Assembly (NCBI RefSeq): GCF_005405065.1
Contig: NZ_BJDI01000014.1
Coordinates: forward strand, 1-64,000
DNA length: 64,000 nucleotides
Source: Lactiplantibacillus nangangensis
GTDB taxonomy: Bacteria > Bacillota > Bacilli > Lactobacillales > Lactobacillaceae
Direction: 5' to 3'
Shown: piece after piece, positions 17,959 to 25,344 of the stretch
Layout of the letters: each line of letters starts with the position of its first letter
Numbering within the stretch: position 1 is the stretch's first letter
Notes under the pieces: generated by a model
Databases searched by the model: none
Seen by the model: only the letters and a program-made list of their open reading frames with translations
What the model was told of the DNA's origin: nothing
Program-made: the position numbers and the translations under genes

Positions 17959-17994
17959 AACGCCTAGCGACCACTAATCCGGTCGCTAGGCGTT
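17959..17994. terminator. Hairpin between convergent genes
   Basis: AACGCCTAGCGACC pairs perfectly with GGTCGCTAGGCGTT. T tracts are short on both strands, so it is a modest terminator for the CPBP gene and the convergent small membrane protein gene. Confidence 0.7.
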
Positions 17995-18001
17995 GGTTAT
18001 T

Positions 18002-18271
18002 TTATAACGACGTAATGAACACAAATTTCAACACTGAAACAACTAGTAACAGTAACGTTAGTCCCAAACTTATCCGATTTAATGGTTGTCGATCACGCGT
18101 GTCGGCAAAAATTAAAAACTGGCCGTTTAAAACTAGCAGTGAGCTGAATGCTAATCCGGCCAATAACCATTCCTGACTAAAGCTCACCGTCAACACTAAT
18201 AGCCCACTAACCAATGTCACAAACGCTACTTTTAGCTTGGTGATGGGATAGCGGATTTCAGAAGTCGTCAT
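18002..18271 (-). CDS. Small membrane protein, 89 residues
   Basis: Three hydrophobic segments (about 15-33, 36-55, 67-88). ATG 18271 follows GGGGGG. No family recognised. It is 37 bases downstream of ndh on the same strand and could be co-transcribed with it. Confidence 0.6.
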   Translation of the reverse strand: MTTSEIRYPITKLKVAFVTLVSGLLVLTVSFSQEWLLAGLAFSSLLVLNGQFLIFADTRDRQPLNRISLGLTLLLLVVSVLKFVFITSL

Positions 18272-18308
18272 TTTAAAGCCCCCCAAAAAGCCTCAAAACT
18301 AGTTGAAT

Positions 18309-19511
18309 TTAATGATACAGGTCAAACCGACCTTTGCTAAACATCGTACTCAAATGAGCACTTTCAACCAACGAACGGTCCGTAATCACCTTTTTCAAAA
18401 CGGAGGCAGGATAACCATGCACCGGCTTATTGTTACTGAAAATTTCACCGATGCCATCCCGATCACTAAGAGACGCCACCGTCCCACTTGAATGATAGAC
18501 AAATGGCGTTGTCATTTGGTTATGCCGTAGTGCACCAATATTTTTGGCAGCTTGTTCACCACAGGCTAATGCAATCTGCGCAGTAGTTGGATAAGGACGT
18601 TGACTCGCTGGATCCATGACTGCCGCCACATCCCCCACGATAAAGACTTCAGGATGATCTTTCAACGACAAATCTGGTTCAACCATGACCCGATTACGCC
18701 GTTGGTCAAAGCCAGAATCCGCAATGACTTGCGAGCCACTGACACCAACTGTCCAAATAATCGTATTCGCCGCAAATTCATGACTTTGGTCATTACTATC
18801 TTTATAAACGACCGCTCCGGGCTTGATGGCTTCGATAATCGACCCCAGCATCATTTCAACTTGATGTTTCGCCATAAAGTTCAACGCATAGTCGCGTAAG
18901 TCTTGCGTAAACATCGGTAAAATGGATGGCATCCGTTCCAAACAAACGAGCTTGATTGCTGGCGTGCCATATTTTGCTTGGAGTTTTGGCAACGACTGGG
19001 TCAATTCACCTAAGAGTTCAATCCCAGTAAAGCCCGCCCCACAGACTGCAATCTTCAAGTCATTGTGATCTTTGGTTTCACGATAACCTTTAATGGTCGC
19101 TTCAATATGTTGATAAACTGCCTGTGAGCTTGCTAAATCATCCATCGCTAACGCATTAGTATCCGCACCAGCTACCCCAAAAGTTTCTGATTGGAAACCA
19201 AGTGCTAGCACTAAATAGTCATAATTCAGATCTGCCTGTTCAGCTAACGTAATGACCTTTTGATCAATATCCACATGGGTGACCGCCGCCTGAACAAATT
19301 GCACACCTTTACCAATCACTGACCGAATATCATACGTGATCCGGTCCGGGTCAATCGTCCCCGCCGCAACTTCGTGTAAATTAGTCTTTTCCGTGTGAAT
19401 CGCAGTTTTGTCGACCAAAATCAGCTCATCACCACTTGGTAACGATTTTTGTAAAAATTTAACGGCACGCATCCCGGCATAGCCGCCACCCAATACTACT
19501 GTTGTTGCCAT
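18309..19511 (-). CDS. ndh: Type II NADH dehydrogenase (non-proton-pumping)
   Basis: A 400-residue FAD enzyme oxidising NADH and passing electrons to membrane quinone. Two Rossmann motifs are visible: GGGYAGMRA (8-16) for FAD and AVCGAGFTGIELLGEL (about 158-173) for NADH; the FAD ribose motif VFIVGDVAAVMDP lies at about 290-303. The C-terminal part reads HSSGTVASLSDRDGIGEI. ATG 19511 follows AAAGGGGAT. In such bacteria it works with heme-dependent respiration or as a redox valve, alongside the pyruvate oxidase and FAD oxidase genes in this window. Confidence 0.93.
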   Translation of the reverse strand: MATTVVLGGGYAGMRAVKFLQKSLPSGDELILVDKTAIHTEKTNLHEVAAGTIDPDRITYDIRSVIGKGVQFVQAAVTHVDIDQKVITLAEQADLNYDYLVLALGFQSETFGVAGADTNALAMDDLASSQAVYQHIEATIKGYRETKDHNDLKIAVCGAGFTGIELLGELTQSLPKLQAKYGTPAIKLVCLERMPSILPMFTQDLRDYALNFMAKHQVEMMLGSIIEAIKPGAVVYKDSNDQSHEFAANTIIWTVGVSGSQVIADSGFDQRRNRVMVEPDLSLKDHPEVFIVGDVAAVMDPASQRPYPTTAQIALACGEQAAKNIGALRHNQMTTPFVYHSSGTVASLSDRDGIGEIFSNNKPVHGYPASVLKKVITDRSLVESAHLSTMFSKGRFDLYH

Positions 19512-19898
19512 ATTAGTTAATCCCCTTTGTTAAACCTAATTCTGATTAAAGCTCTTGTTGCTACTCGCTTTTAGCCTTTTAACAAACTATTATTATTCAG
19601 GACTGTACAAGTATCAACTTCTCAGTTATCACTATGGTACACTGTCGGCTCAAAAAAATCAGCTATTACTGCGCATTAATTTCATCAACTAGCTTTCTAA
19701 CTGTATTTTTCTTCAACCGCACGACATTTTCAATAGCATCGTTATCATTGTTTGTCAGTTACACCCACCAATATCTCGGTTTAACCTTTTACGAATACAC
19801 TGACTTTAAGTTCCTATCAAAATAAGCCATAAAAATATCAGTCTAACAGCTGTCTCATTTAGGAGAAGTTGTTAAACTGATTGGCTGCTTCTTCAACT
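19512..19898. other. Intergenic region without a supportable gene
   Basis: An AT-rich 387-bp gap containing the ndh promoter region. On the minus strand near 19670-19760 a 30-codon open stretch encodes NDNDAIENVVRLKKNTVRKL and stops; it has no start and may be a gene remnant. Confidence 0.4.
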
Positions 19899-20432
19899 TT
19901 AGGATTCTAAGGGCATCGAATATTTTGTAAATTTGGCAAATTGTTCATTTTCTGGAATTAAGATACTCAACCGAGCCGCTGCTGTCCGATTCCGATAGTC
20001 ATCAGCTCGGGTCGTGAAATAAAATTGCGCACTTTTTTCAGTTGGATCTTCGACTTCTTTTTGCGTAAACGGCCGGCCATCAAGATGGCGCATCGGAATA
20101 CTCATGTTGCTATAGCCATACGGAATATTTAGCCACATCCCATGAGTGATATTATAGTTGCCGCGTTTATTGCCATAATGGCTGGGCTTAAGCTGCTGTA
20201 TTTTCATGACGACTGCCACTTGCCGCTCATTACCAGACTGAGTAGTTTTAGTTGTTAACACTTTGAAATTCACAGAGTCTGTTTTAACCCACTGGCCTTG
20301 TGAAAACATTTTTTCGCGAACGGGATGCTGATCAACTTGATTAAGGTCATAATAGCGTTTACCTGCCAAGCCAACACCGGCGATTATGATGATAACAACA
20401 ACCAGCCACCTGAGCGATTTAGACAATTTCAT
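19899..20432 (-). CDS. Membrane-anchored exported protein of the ABC locus
   Basis: A 177-residue protein with one N-terminal membrane helix (residues about 8-25) and an extracytoplasmic domain of about 150 residues (WVKTDSVNFKVLTTKTT, VAVVMKIQQLKPSHYGNKRG, WLNIPYGYSNMSIPMRHLDG). Strand content suggests an Ig-like or DUF-type beta domain; no family is recognised. The gene overlaps the ABC ATPase gene by 14 bases, so it is the last gene of the exporter operon and a candidate accessory or immunity protein. Confidence 0.75.
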   Translation of the reverse strand: MKLSKSLRWLVVVIIIIAGVGLAGKRYYDLNQVDQHPVREKMFSQGQWVKTDSVNFKVLTTKTTQSGNERQVAVVMKIQQLKPSHYGNKRGNYNITHGMWLNIPYGYSNMSIPMRHLDGRPFTQKEVEDPTEKSAQFYFTTRADDYRNRTAAARLSILIPENEQFAKFTKYSMPLES

Positions 20433-21054
20433 CCACAGTCCCAGCCTTTACTTTAATTCGCTTAGTCGCAACCTGTTCAATAAAATCCCGATCGTGTGAC
20501 GTGATTAAAAATGTTGACCCTACAAGCTGAAGCTTCTTAATATAGCCAATCAAGTTTTGCACACTAGTTTCATCCAGCGCATTCGTTGGTTCATCCAACA
20601 CAATCAAGTCGCACTGACCTAACATCGCCTGTGCGATGCCTAATTTTTGTTTCATTCCTAACGAAAACTTTCTGACCTTAGTCCGGTTATCAACCGGTAG
20701 CTCAAATTGCGTCAACAATTGCCGAATAGCCGTCTCATCAACATTTTCAAGCAAGTCTGCAATCAACTGTAAGTTTTTAAATGCCGAAAATTCGGTTAAT
20801 ACACTCGGCGTTTCAATCAAGACCCCCGCCCGGATTGGATAACGTCCACTAACAGTCACCTTGGAACCATTAACGGTAACCGTCCCAGTCGTTTTAATCA
20901 GACCCAAGATGGCTTTTAAAATTAACGTTTTCCCAGAACCATTAATCCCCTCTAAAGTGGTCACCGACCCTTCTTCAGCCACAAATGATACATTGGTCAG
21001 CAATTGTTTACCAGTAATGGTTTTGCCAACATGATCTAATTCAATCAGTGCCAT
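20419..21054 (-). CDS. ABC transporter ATP-binding protein
   Basis: A 211-residue ABC ATPase: Walker A GINGSGKTLILK, signature VRKFSLGMKQKLGIAQAM, Walker B LIVLDEPTNALD, H-loop LITSHDRDF. It is short and exporter-like (bacitracin/lantibiotic self-protection type). The start chosen is ATG 21054, after GGAAGTGAG; an in-frame ATG at 21072 would overlap the upstream gene. It energises the three membrane proteins encoded upstream. Confidence 0.9.
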   Translation of the reverse strand: MALIELDHVGKTITGKQLLTNVSFVAEEGSVTTLEGINGSGKTLILKAILGLIKTTGTVTVNGSKVTVSGRYPIRAGVLIETPSVLTEFSAFKNLQLIADLLENVDETAIRQLLTQFELPVDNRTKVRKFSLGMKQKLGIAQAMLGQCDLIVLDEPTNALDETSVQNLIGYIKKLQLVGSTFLITSHDRDFIEQVATKRIKVKAGTVDEIV

Positions 21055-21062
21055 ATTTTCAC

Positions 21063-21773
21063 TCACTTCCATTCAGTCTTGCCATAAATGCCAACGTACA
21101 ACATGCCAATAATTAAGTCACTAATGACCAATAGCCAAGATAACCCCGGCTTTAATCCCAACAACCTCGGCCACATCGTCAAGTTGATTGGGTTGATGAG
21201 ACTGACCGTAAAGACCGTATAAGTGAGTAATACAATCGGTAAAAGCAATCCCCCAACTGGATGAATCCAGCCTGCAAACTGCTGTATTAACGCAAGTAAC
21301 ATCAATACCCAAAATAATTGCCAGCCAAAGTTAAGATAAGTCACCAGTATCTGTTGCCAGTCAATTTTCGATCGAAATAGCTCAACACTAAGTCCGATTA
21401 GCTGGACAGTACAAACATAACTAAAGTTGACACCGCTCATTAAAATAAGATTATTGAGCCCAAACTGGCACTTAGTGTACCCATACCCTTTAACTTTAAT
21501 AAACAGGTTCACCCACAGTTGTTTAAAACTATCCCCCACGATAAACGCAGGAAAAATCAGCAATAACAACCAAAACGGTGGTAAATACGGATAGCCTTGT
21601 TGAACCGCCGTGAAATCAGGACCAGTAATCGTTGCCCTTAAAATTGAAATACGCATCGGTAATTGACTCGTGTGAACGAGAATTAGGACTAGATAACCGC
21701 CAAGTAACCAATACAATCGTTTAGAGATCAGTGACCAAAAATAGAGCCATTGACTATATAGCAACTTTTTCAT
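21063..21773 (-). CDS. ABC-2-like membrane protein
   Basis: A 236-residue protein with six hydrophobic segments beginning MKKLLYSQWLYFWSLISKRLYWLLGGYLVLILVH. It has the general shape of small exporter permeases found with DUF2712-type secreted proteins (recalled, not searched). It is one of three adjacent, mutually dissimilar membrane proteins in the operon, nine bases before the ATPase gene. Confidence 0.75.
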   Translation of the reverse strand: MKKLLYSQWLYFWSLISKRLYWLLGGYLVLILVHTSQLPMRISILRATITGPDFTAVQQGYPYLPPFWLLLLIFPAFIVGDSFKQLWVNLFIKVKGYGYTKCQFGLNNLILMSGVNFSYVCTVQLIGLSVELFRSKIDWQQILVTYLNFGWQLFWVLMLLALIQQFAGWIHPVGGLLLPIVLLTYTVFTVSLINPINLTMWPRLLGLKPGLSWLLVISDLIIGMLYVGIYGKTEWK

Positions 21774-21774
21774 C

Positions 21775-22455
21775 TTAGTAATCTCGCTGCTTGATCAAAA
21801 TCAATAACAGTTGCATCAATACGTACAGGATTAACATCAATATACCCCAGCTAGCGAACTTATTGATTGGTGCTTGCGATGCAGTAAATTGCCAAAACGG
21901 CATCGATAGTTTGTTCAAATATAGTGAAAAGAAAATCATATTGGCACCTAGCACGACCGTTGCGCCAATCAATTTACTTTTCGTCAGCTGAAAAGCTACC
22001 AGTGCAACGATCACCAGTACCATTTGATTTCCAAGAACTTCAAATGTGCTGAATATCAAAACAAGTGCTGCTTGGAAATTGATCATAATGCCAATATGCC
22101 AGCTCATGACTAACGTTGTCACCGCCCAAGGAAGCCAAAGCGCTGTCTGAACCAATGTGCTCTGTATTACCCACTGCTGGTATAGCGTTTTACGGCAGCC
22201 AGAAATTAAATAATCGACTTGTCGATAGCTTAATTGTGTGATACTAATGAGCGCTGTGACTGGTAAATAAACTAACCCTAGCAAGTAGGCATCAAACCAG
22301 GTAACGTACACGTTAGCAAAGGTGGCTGGTACTTGGTTGATCATCATTAGCTTACTGACAACCATCAACATTATTAAGCCATAGGTGACGCTCATTGGTT
22401 TTAGAAATAGTGGTAAATATCGGACTTGTTGCCGACCAATCTTATAAATCTGCAA
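21775..22455 (-). CDS. ABC-2-like membrane protein
   Basis: A 226-residue protein with six hydrophobic segments (for example SVTYGLIMLMVVSKLMMI, WVIQSTLVQTALWLPWAVTTLV, ILMLILYVLMQLLLILI). It overlaps the upstream membrane protein gene by 14 bases and ends one base before the next, so the three are translationally coupled. No independent function can be read. Confidence 0.75.
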   Translation of the reverse strand: MQIYKIGRQQVRYLPLFLKPMSVTYGLIMLMVVSKLMMINQVPATFANVYVTWFDAYLLGLVYLPVTALISITQLSYRQVDYLISGCRKTLYQQWVIQSTLVQTALWLPWAVTTLVMSWHIGIMINFQAALVLIFSTFEVLGNQMVLVIVALVAFQLTKSKLIGATVVLGANMIFFSLYLNKLSMPFWQFTASQAPINKFASWGILMLILYVLMQLLLILIKQRDY

Positions 22456-23236
22456 GTTTTCTCGCTCCGATCCGCGTTAAGACGCCAATAAGACCGATCA
22501 TAACCAACGTCAGGATAATCATCCCCACGAAACTCGTATTTGAAGTCGCTGATTGCTTTAAGAAATCCATTGGTGCAAAGCTTCCCGAAAAAAAGTGAAG
22601 CTCTTGAATGAGTAGTAATCCTAATTGTAGCAACAGACCGGTACTTAATGCCAAGAACCGATTTTTCAAATGTAGTGACATGGCGGTGATAAACGTTGCA
22701 AAGAGACCACCCCAAAGAAGTACCAAGCTGATGTTCAACAACGAATGTACCCAAGGATGTTGATAATACAAGCCAACACCAAAAGTATTCGCGTGTATCA
22801 CTAAGATATTCTGATTCAATAAATTATCTGGAACAATGCTTGGGTAGAACAAGGCAAAGAAGCTAATATTTAGAAGCAACGGCAATGCAACAATTAGCCC
22901 ACCCAGAATAAATGACCACGCATAATAGGTAGCGACAACTTTTGCCAATACCCCTTTTAATCTTAGTTGCATCAAATAACCATTTTCAGCATCTTTTTTC
23001 AACAACGTTGCAGCTGGTAATGCCGCTAGCAACGGGATAACTAAATAATAGGTCACAGCTGCAAAATTGAACCCATCAACGCCCATCCAGAGCGTGAAGG
23101 GCGAGTCCAAAAAAATATTTTTTTGACCCAAGTGTGACCGTAACCGCTGATATAGCTGAATCATTGGCAATACCAATGCCAGCATGACCGAGAACAAAAG
23201 TGCTTGTTTATTAAATCGATGCCACAAGTTAATCAC
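22442..23236 (-). CDS. ABC-2-like membrane protein
   Basis: A 264-residue protein with six or seven hydrophobic segments; loops NIFLDSPFTLWMGVDGFNF and FTAATLLKKDAENG-type. Start is GTG 23236 behind AAAGGAGG. It is the first intact gene after the frameshifted secreted protein gene and 68 bases from it, with a small GTATAGT/ACTATAC hairpin in the gap that may act as attenuator. Confidence 0.75.
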   Translation of the reverse strand: MINLWHRFNKQALLFSVMLALVLPMIQLYQRLRSHLGQKNIFLDSPFTLWMGVDGFNFAAVTYYLVIPLLAALPAATLLKKDAENGYLMQLRLKGVLAKVVATYYAWSFILGGLIVALPLLLNISFFALFYPSIVPDNLLNQNILVIHANTFGVGLYYQHPWVHSLLNISLVLLWGGLFATFITAMSLHLKNRFLALSTGLLLQLGLLLIQELHFFSGSFAPMDFLKQSATSNTSFVGMIILTLVMIGLIGVLTRIGARKLADL

Positions 23237-23277
23237 AGTTTTTCCTCCTTTAGATTACTTTGAAGCGATATGTATAG

Positions 23278-23289
23278 TGTGGAGATGAG
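23278..23289 (+). repeat. Left arm of a 12-bp inverted repeat flanking the secreted-protein gene
   Basis: TGTGGAGATGAG; its exact reverse complement is at 23744-23755, in the 5' leader of the same gene, just before the ribosome site. The two copies are 454 bp apart. Confidence 0.6.
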
Positions 23290-23304
23290 ACTATACTTTA
23301 GTAG

Positions 23305-23722
23305 TTAAACACTGTCTGGGCTCCAAACACCTGCTGCTGACAAGTTCTTGATACTTGTACTATTAATCCGCACAGAAATTCCTGATCCATACTCTTCAAC
23401 TGCCGTATTCCATAAGTAATCAACTTGCCCTTTGTATGAGTTATAGGCATGATCATGATTGACAGCAGTCCCGTCACCAAGTGCAGCCCAAATCCTAATA
23501 TAATCGCCATCACCCGACATATACGTCGTATGATTGTAGTACGATGTTGTATCAGTCTTAATACGCACAGGTGTATTATCGTTTTGGCTCCAAAATCTAT
23601 ACTCATTGCTCCAGTTAGGAATCTCCGAAATTAGAGGCTTGTACATTAAAAGCACCAACACCTAATCCAGTAAAGACAATTGCTGTTGCTGCAACCAGTC
23701 CCATTTTCTTAAATACAGTCAT
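23305..23722 (-). pseudogene. Frameshifted secreted DUF2712-like protein
   Basis: From ATG 23722 (AGGAG site) the frame encodes a signal peptide MTVFKKMGLVAATAIVF...GAFNVQA-SNFGDS and stops at 23615-23617. The mature part continues in the next frame: NWSNEYRFWSQNDNTPVRIK, YMSGDGDYIRIWAALGD, and a C-terminal GVWSPDSV. One base removed near the stop would join them into about 138 residues. The N-terminal export signal and G-x-W-S-P-D-S ending are what I associate with DUF2712 proteins encoded beside ABC exporters. Its function is unknown; the break could be a mutation or a sequencing error. Confidence 0.75.
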
Positions 23723-23743
23723 TTTGTCACTCCTTTTTCCCCC

Positions 23744-23755
23744 CTCATCTCCACA
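23744..23755 (-). repeat. Right arm of the 12-bp inverted repeat
   Basis: On the minus strand it reads TGTGGAGATGAG and lies in the 5' leader; see the left arm at 23278-23289. Confidence 0.6.
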
Positions 23756-24322
23756 AACGTAATATACAGGAAAACATCATTGACGTAAAATATCTTTTTA
23801 AGCAGCTCTTCTTAATATAACTATTATAATGATCACTTTTATATACAAGCGTACAAGCGTCCTTAACTTGCCATTTGTTTTTTTATTTTGTTGTCATGGC
23901 ATACAATTATTCCTAGCAAGGATGTCTTTTTAAAATTTGTTCAACAATCATTATCCTTAAGAATTAACATAATCTGCATATATCTCTTCAATTATATATG
24001 GATCATTCATTAGAAATTTATTACTTTATTTTAGATACCTTAAAACAATCGATAACTCTAACGATCACTATCCAATGACCCAATATATTCAATGAGCTCT
24101 CCTAACAAACACTACAAAATTAGTACTACACGTTATAAGAATAATTGCCATACCGCCTCGAGCAACCACATACTTCTAGAATATAAAGTTTCAAAATAAT
24201 TTTCACCTACTTTATTACATTATATGGTGTTTACACCCTGACAATAAATAGACATTTTTATACCTAGGCTCTATACTTCCAATCAATAAATGTTGTCGGT
24301 GATTTTTGGGAGGATAACTGTT
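23756..24322. other. AT-rich intergenic region
   Basis: No gene longer than about 30 codons with a ribosome site was found on either strand. On the minus strand TTTACG-N17-TATATT near 23770-23800 is a plausible promoter of the secreted-protein gene. A GGTGTttACACC palindrome at about 24226-24237 may be an operator for the plus-strand gene at 24323. Base composition differs from the flanking conserved blocks. Confidence 0.4.
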
Positions 24323-24967
24323 ATGAAAATGATAAAGATTTTTCTTAATGCATATTTTAAAAATGGCCTTTTATTTCTTATAATAATTTATTTAATCACA
24401 GCTCCACGGGCAGGCCCTTTTGTATTTCGTTGGAATATTCAAAACTTATATTTAACTTGTGCCTACTTGATGTTCTATCCACTAATAATCCTAGCAAGTC
24501 CAAAGCAGATAGTTCAGAAAATAAAGTTCACCTCCGTAGCATCAAAATCATATAATCAAGATATTAAGGATATTCCAAGCTAGGAAAGAAGAACATGGAG
24601 TACCATTAATCCAATGATCAGCAATCGCAGTATTATGATACAAAATAGTGCTTCGGATGATTTTATTTCTGGTATTGTAAACTTTCTTGTTCGGGGTATG
24701 GTGCTAATTTTTTCTGGACCAATCTTGTTATTCATATATTCCAAATCATTGCTTAAAAATCGATGTACTAACTATGAAAAAAATAAATTACTGTTATTAT
24801 TGCCAATTATTGCTTTATCAATTCTTGGAAGTAGCTTAACAGCACATGCAGCAACCCATTTCTACACAGTAAAATTACAAAATGCTTCATCACATTACGA
24901 ATTGCCAGTAGGATTTGGCGAAGATGATGGTGATGGTGATGGTAATATCGTCTGGCCTGTCCAATAG
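24323..24967 (+). pseudogene. Membrane protein/secreted peptide gene interrupted by an in-frame stop
   Basis: ATG 24323 behind GGGAGGAT opens a frame of 86 residues with two hydrophobic segments, ending at TAG 24581-24583. The same frame continues without a break to 24967: another hydrophobic segment (NFLVRGMVLIFSGPILLFIY), then a signal-peptide-like stretch NKLLLLLPIIALSILGSSLTAHA and a 38-residue tail with the acidic GEDDGDGDGNIVWP. The last part alone looks like a small exported peptide; one extra A in the A7 run after ATG 24774 would give it its own start, but no ribosome site is seen. No family recognised. Confidence 0.5.
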
Positions 24968-25159
24968 TCTAAATATAGAAGACTAATCTGCGTCATTCTG
25001 ACCCCAGTTGATTCACGAAAAGTAGTTCAGGACCTTTGAATCGTTAGACGATAAGGCACCGAGCTATTTTTCATGAGTAAGCTGGTATATTCTTTGTTTC
25101 TTAATATTATTAACAATTGTTCCATATTGTTACTGATCATTGACTGTGGTTAAATCACG

Positions 25160-25181
25160 TTATAACAACCGGTTGTTATAA
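25160..25181 (+). promoter_or_regulatory. Perfect 22-bp palindrome overlapping the peptide-gene promoter
   Basis: The half-site TTATAACAACC is followed directly by its reverse complement. The right arm overlaps an extended -10 (TGtTATAAT, hexamer 25177-25182). The size fits a dimeric repressor such as a TetR-type protein, but no regulator gene is in the locus. Confidence 0.7.
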
Positions 25182-25207
25182 TTTAGATTGAGAAGAGAGA
25201 GATAGGT

Positions 25208-25270
25208 ATGGACATTCAAGAAGTTATTGAAGTACATGAGAGTCTTCAAAATCGTGTTGGTGGGCAATAA
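25208..25270 (+). CDS. Candidate RiPP/microcin C-like precursor peptide, 20 residues
   Basis: A short frame encoding MDIQEVIEVHESLQNRVGGQ, with purine-rich GAGAGAGATAGG upstream. It has its own promoter, an operator-like palindrome, and a strong terminator before the next gene, so it is transcribed as an abundant small message. The next gene encodes an E1-like adenylating enzyme with a peptide-recognition-type N-terminal domain, as in microcin C and pantocin loci. Residues 3-17 could form an amphipathic helix (I3, V6, I7, V9, L13, V17) suited to leader recognition; the C terminus is Gly-Gly-Gln. That it is translated and modified is inference from context. Confidence 0.6.
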   Translation: MDIQEVIEVHESLQNRVGGQ

Positions 25271-25290
25271 TATTTTAGTTGAACTAGAGG

Positions 25291-25329
25291 GTGTCTATTC
25301 AAGTGTGATTTTGAGTAGACACTTTTTTT
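25291..25329 (+). terminator. Terminator/attenuator between peptide and E1-like genes
   Basis: A 12-bp stem (25291-25302 with 25311-25322, one G-U pair), eight-base loop and seven T. In microcin C operons a hairpin at this place limits readthrough so the peptide message is made in excess; the same is likely here. Confidence 0.9.
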
Positions 25330-25344
25330 ATAGGAGGGTTATAA

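Noticed and set aside
19634-19825. 63-codon open frame after ndh
   Set aside because: No ribosome site; the low-complexity hydrophobic translation is typical of AT-rich noncoding DNA.
24968-25130. Possible transposase remnant upstream of the peptide locus
   Set aside because: Short broken frames only; no terminal repeats or recognisable transposase motif.
25208-25270. Gly-Gly-Gln ending read as a Pup (prokaryotic ubiquitin-like protein) tag
   Set aside because: Pup is about 60-70 residues, belongs to actinobacteria with proteasomes, and is ligated by PafA, not an E1-like enzyme. The match is only three residues.
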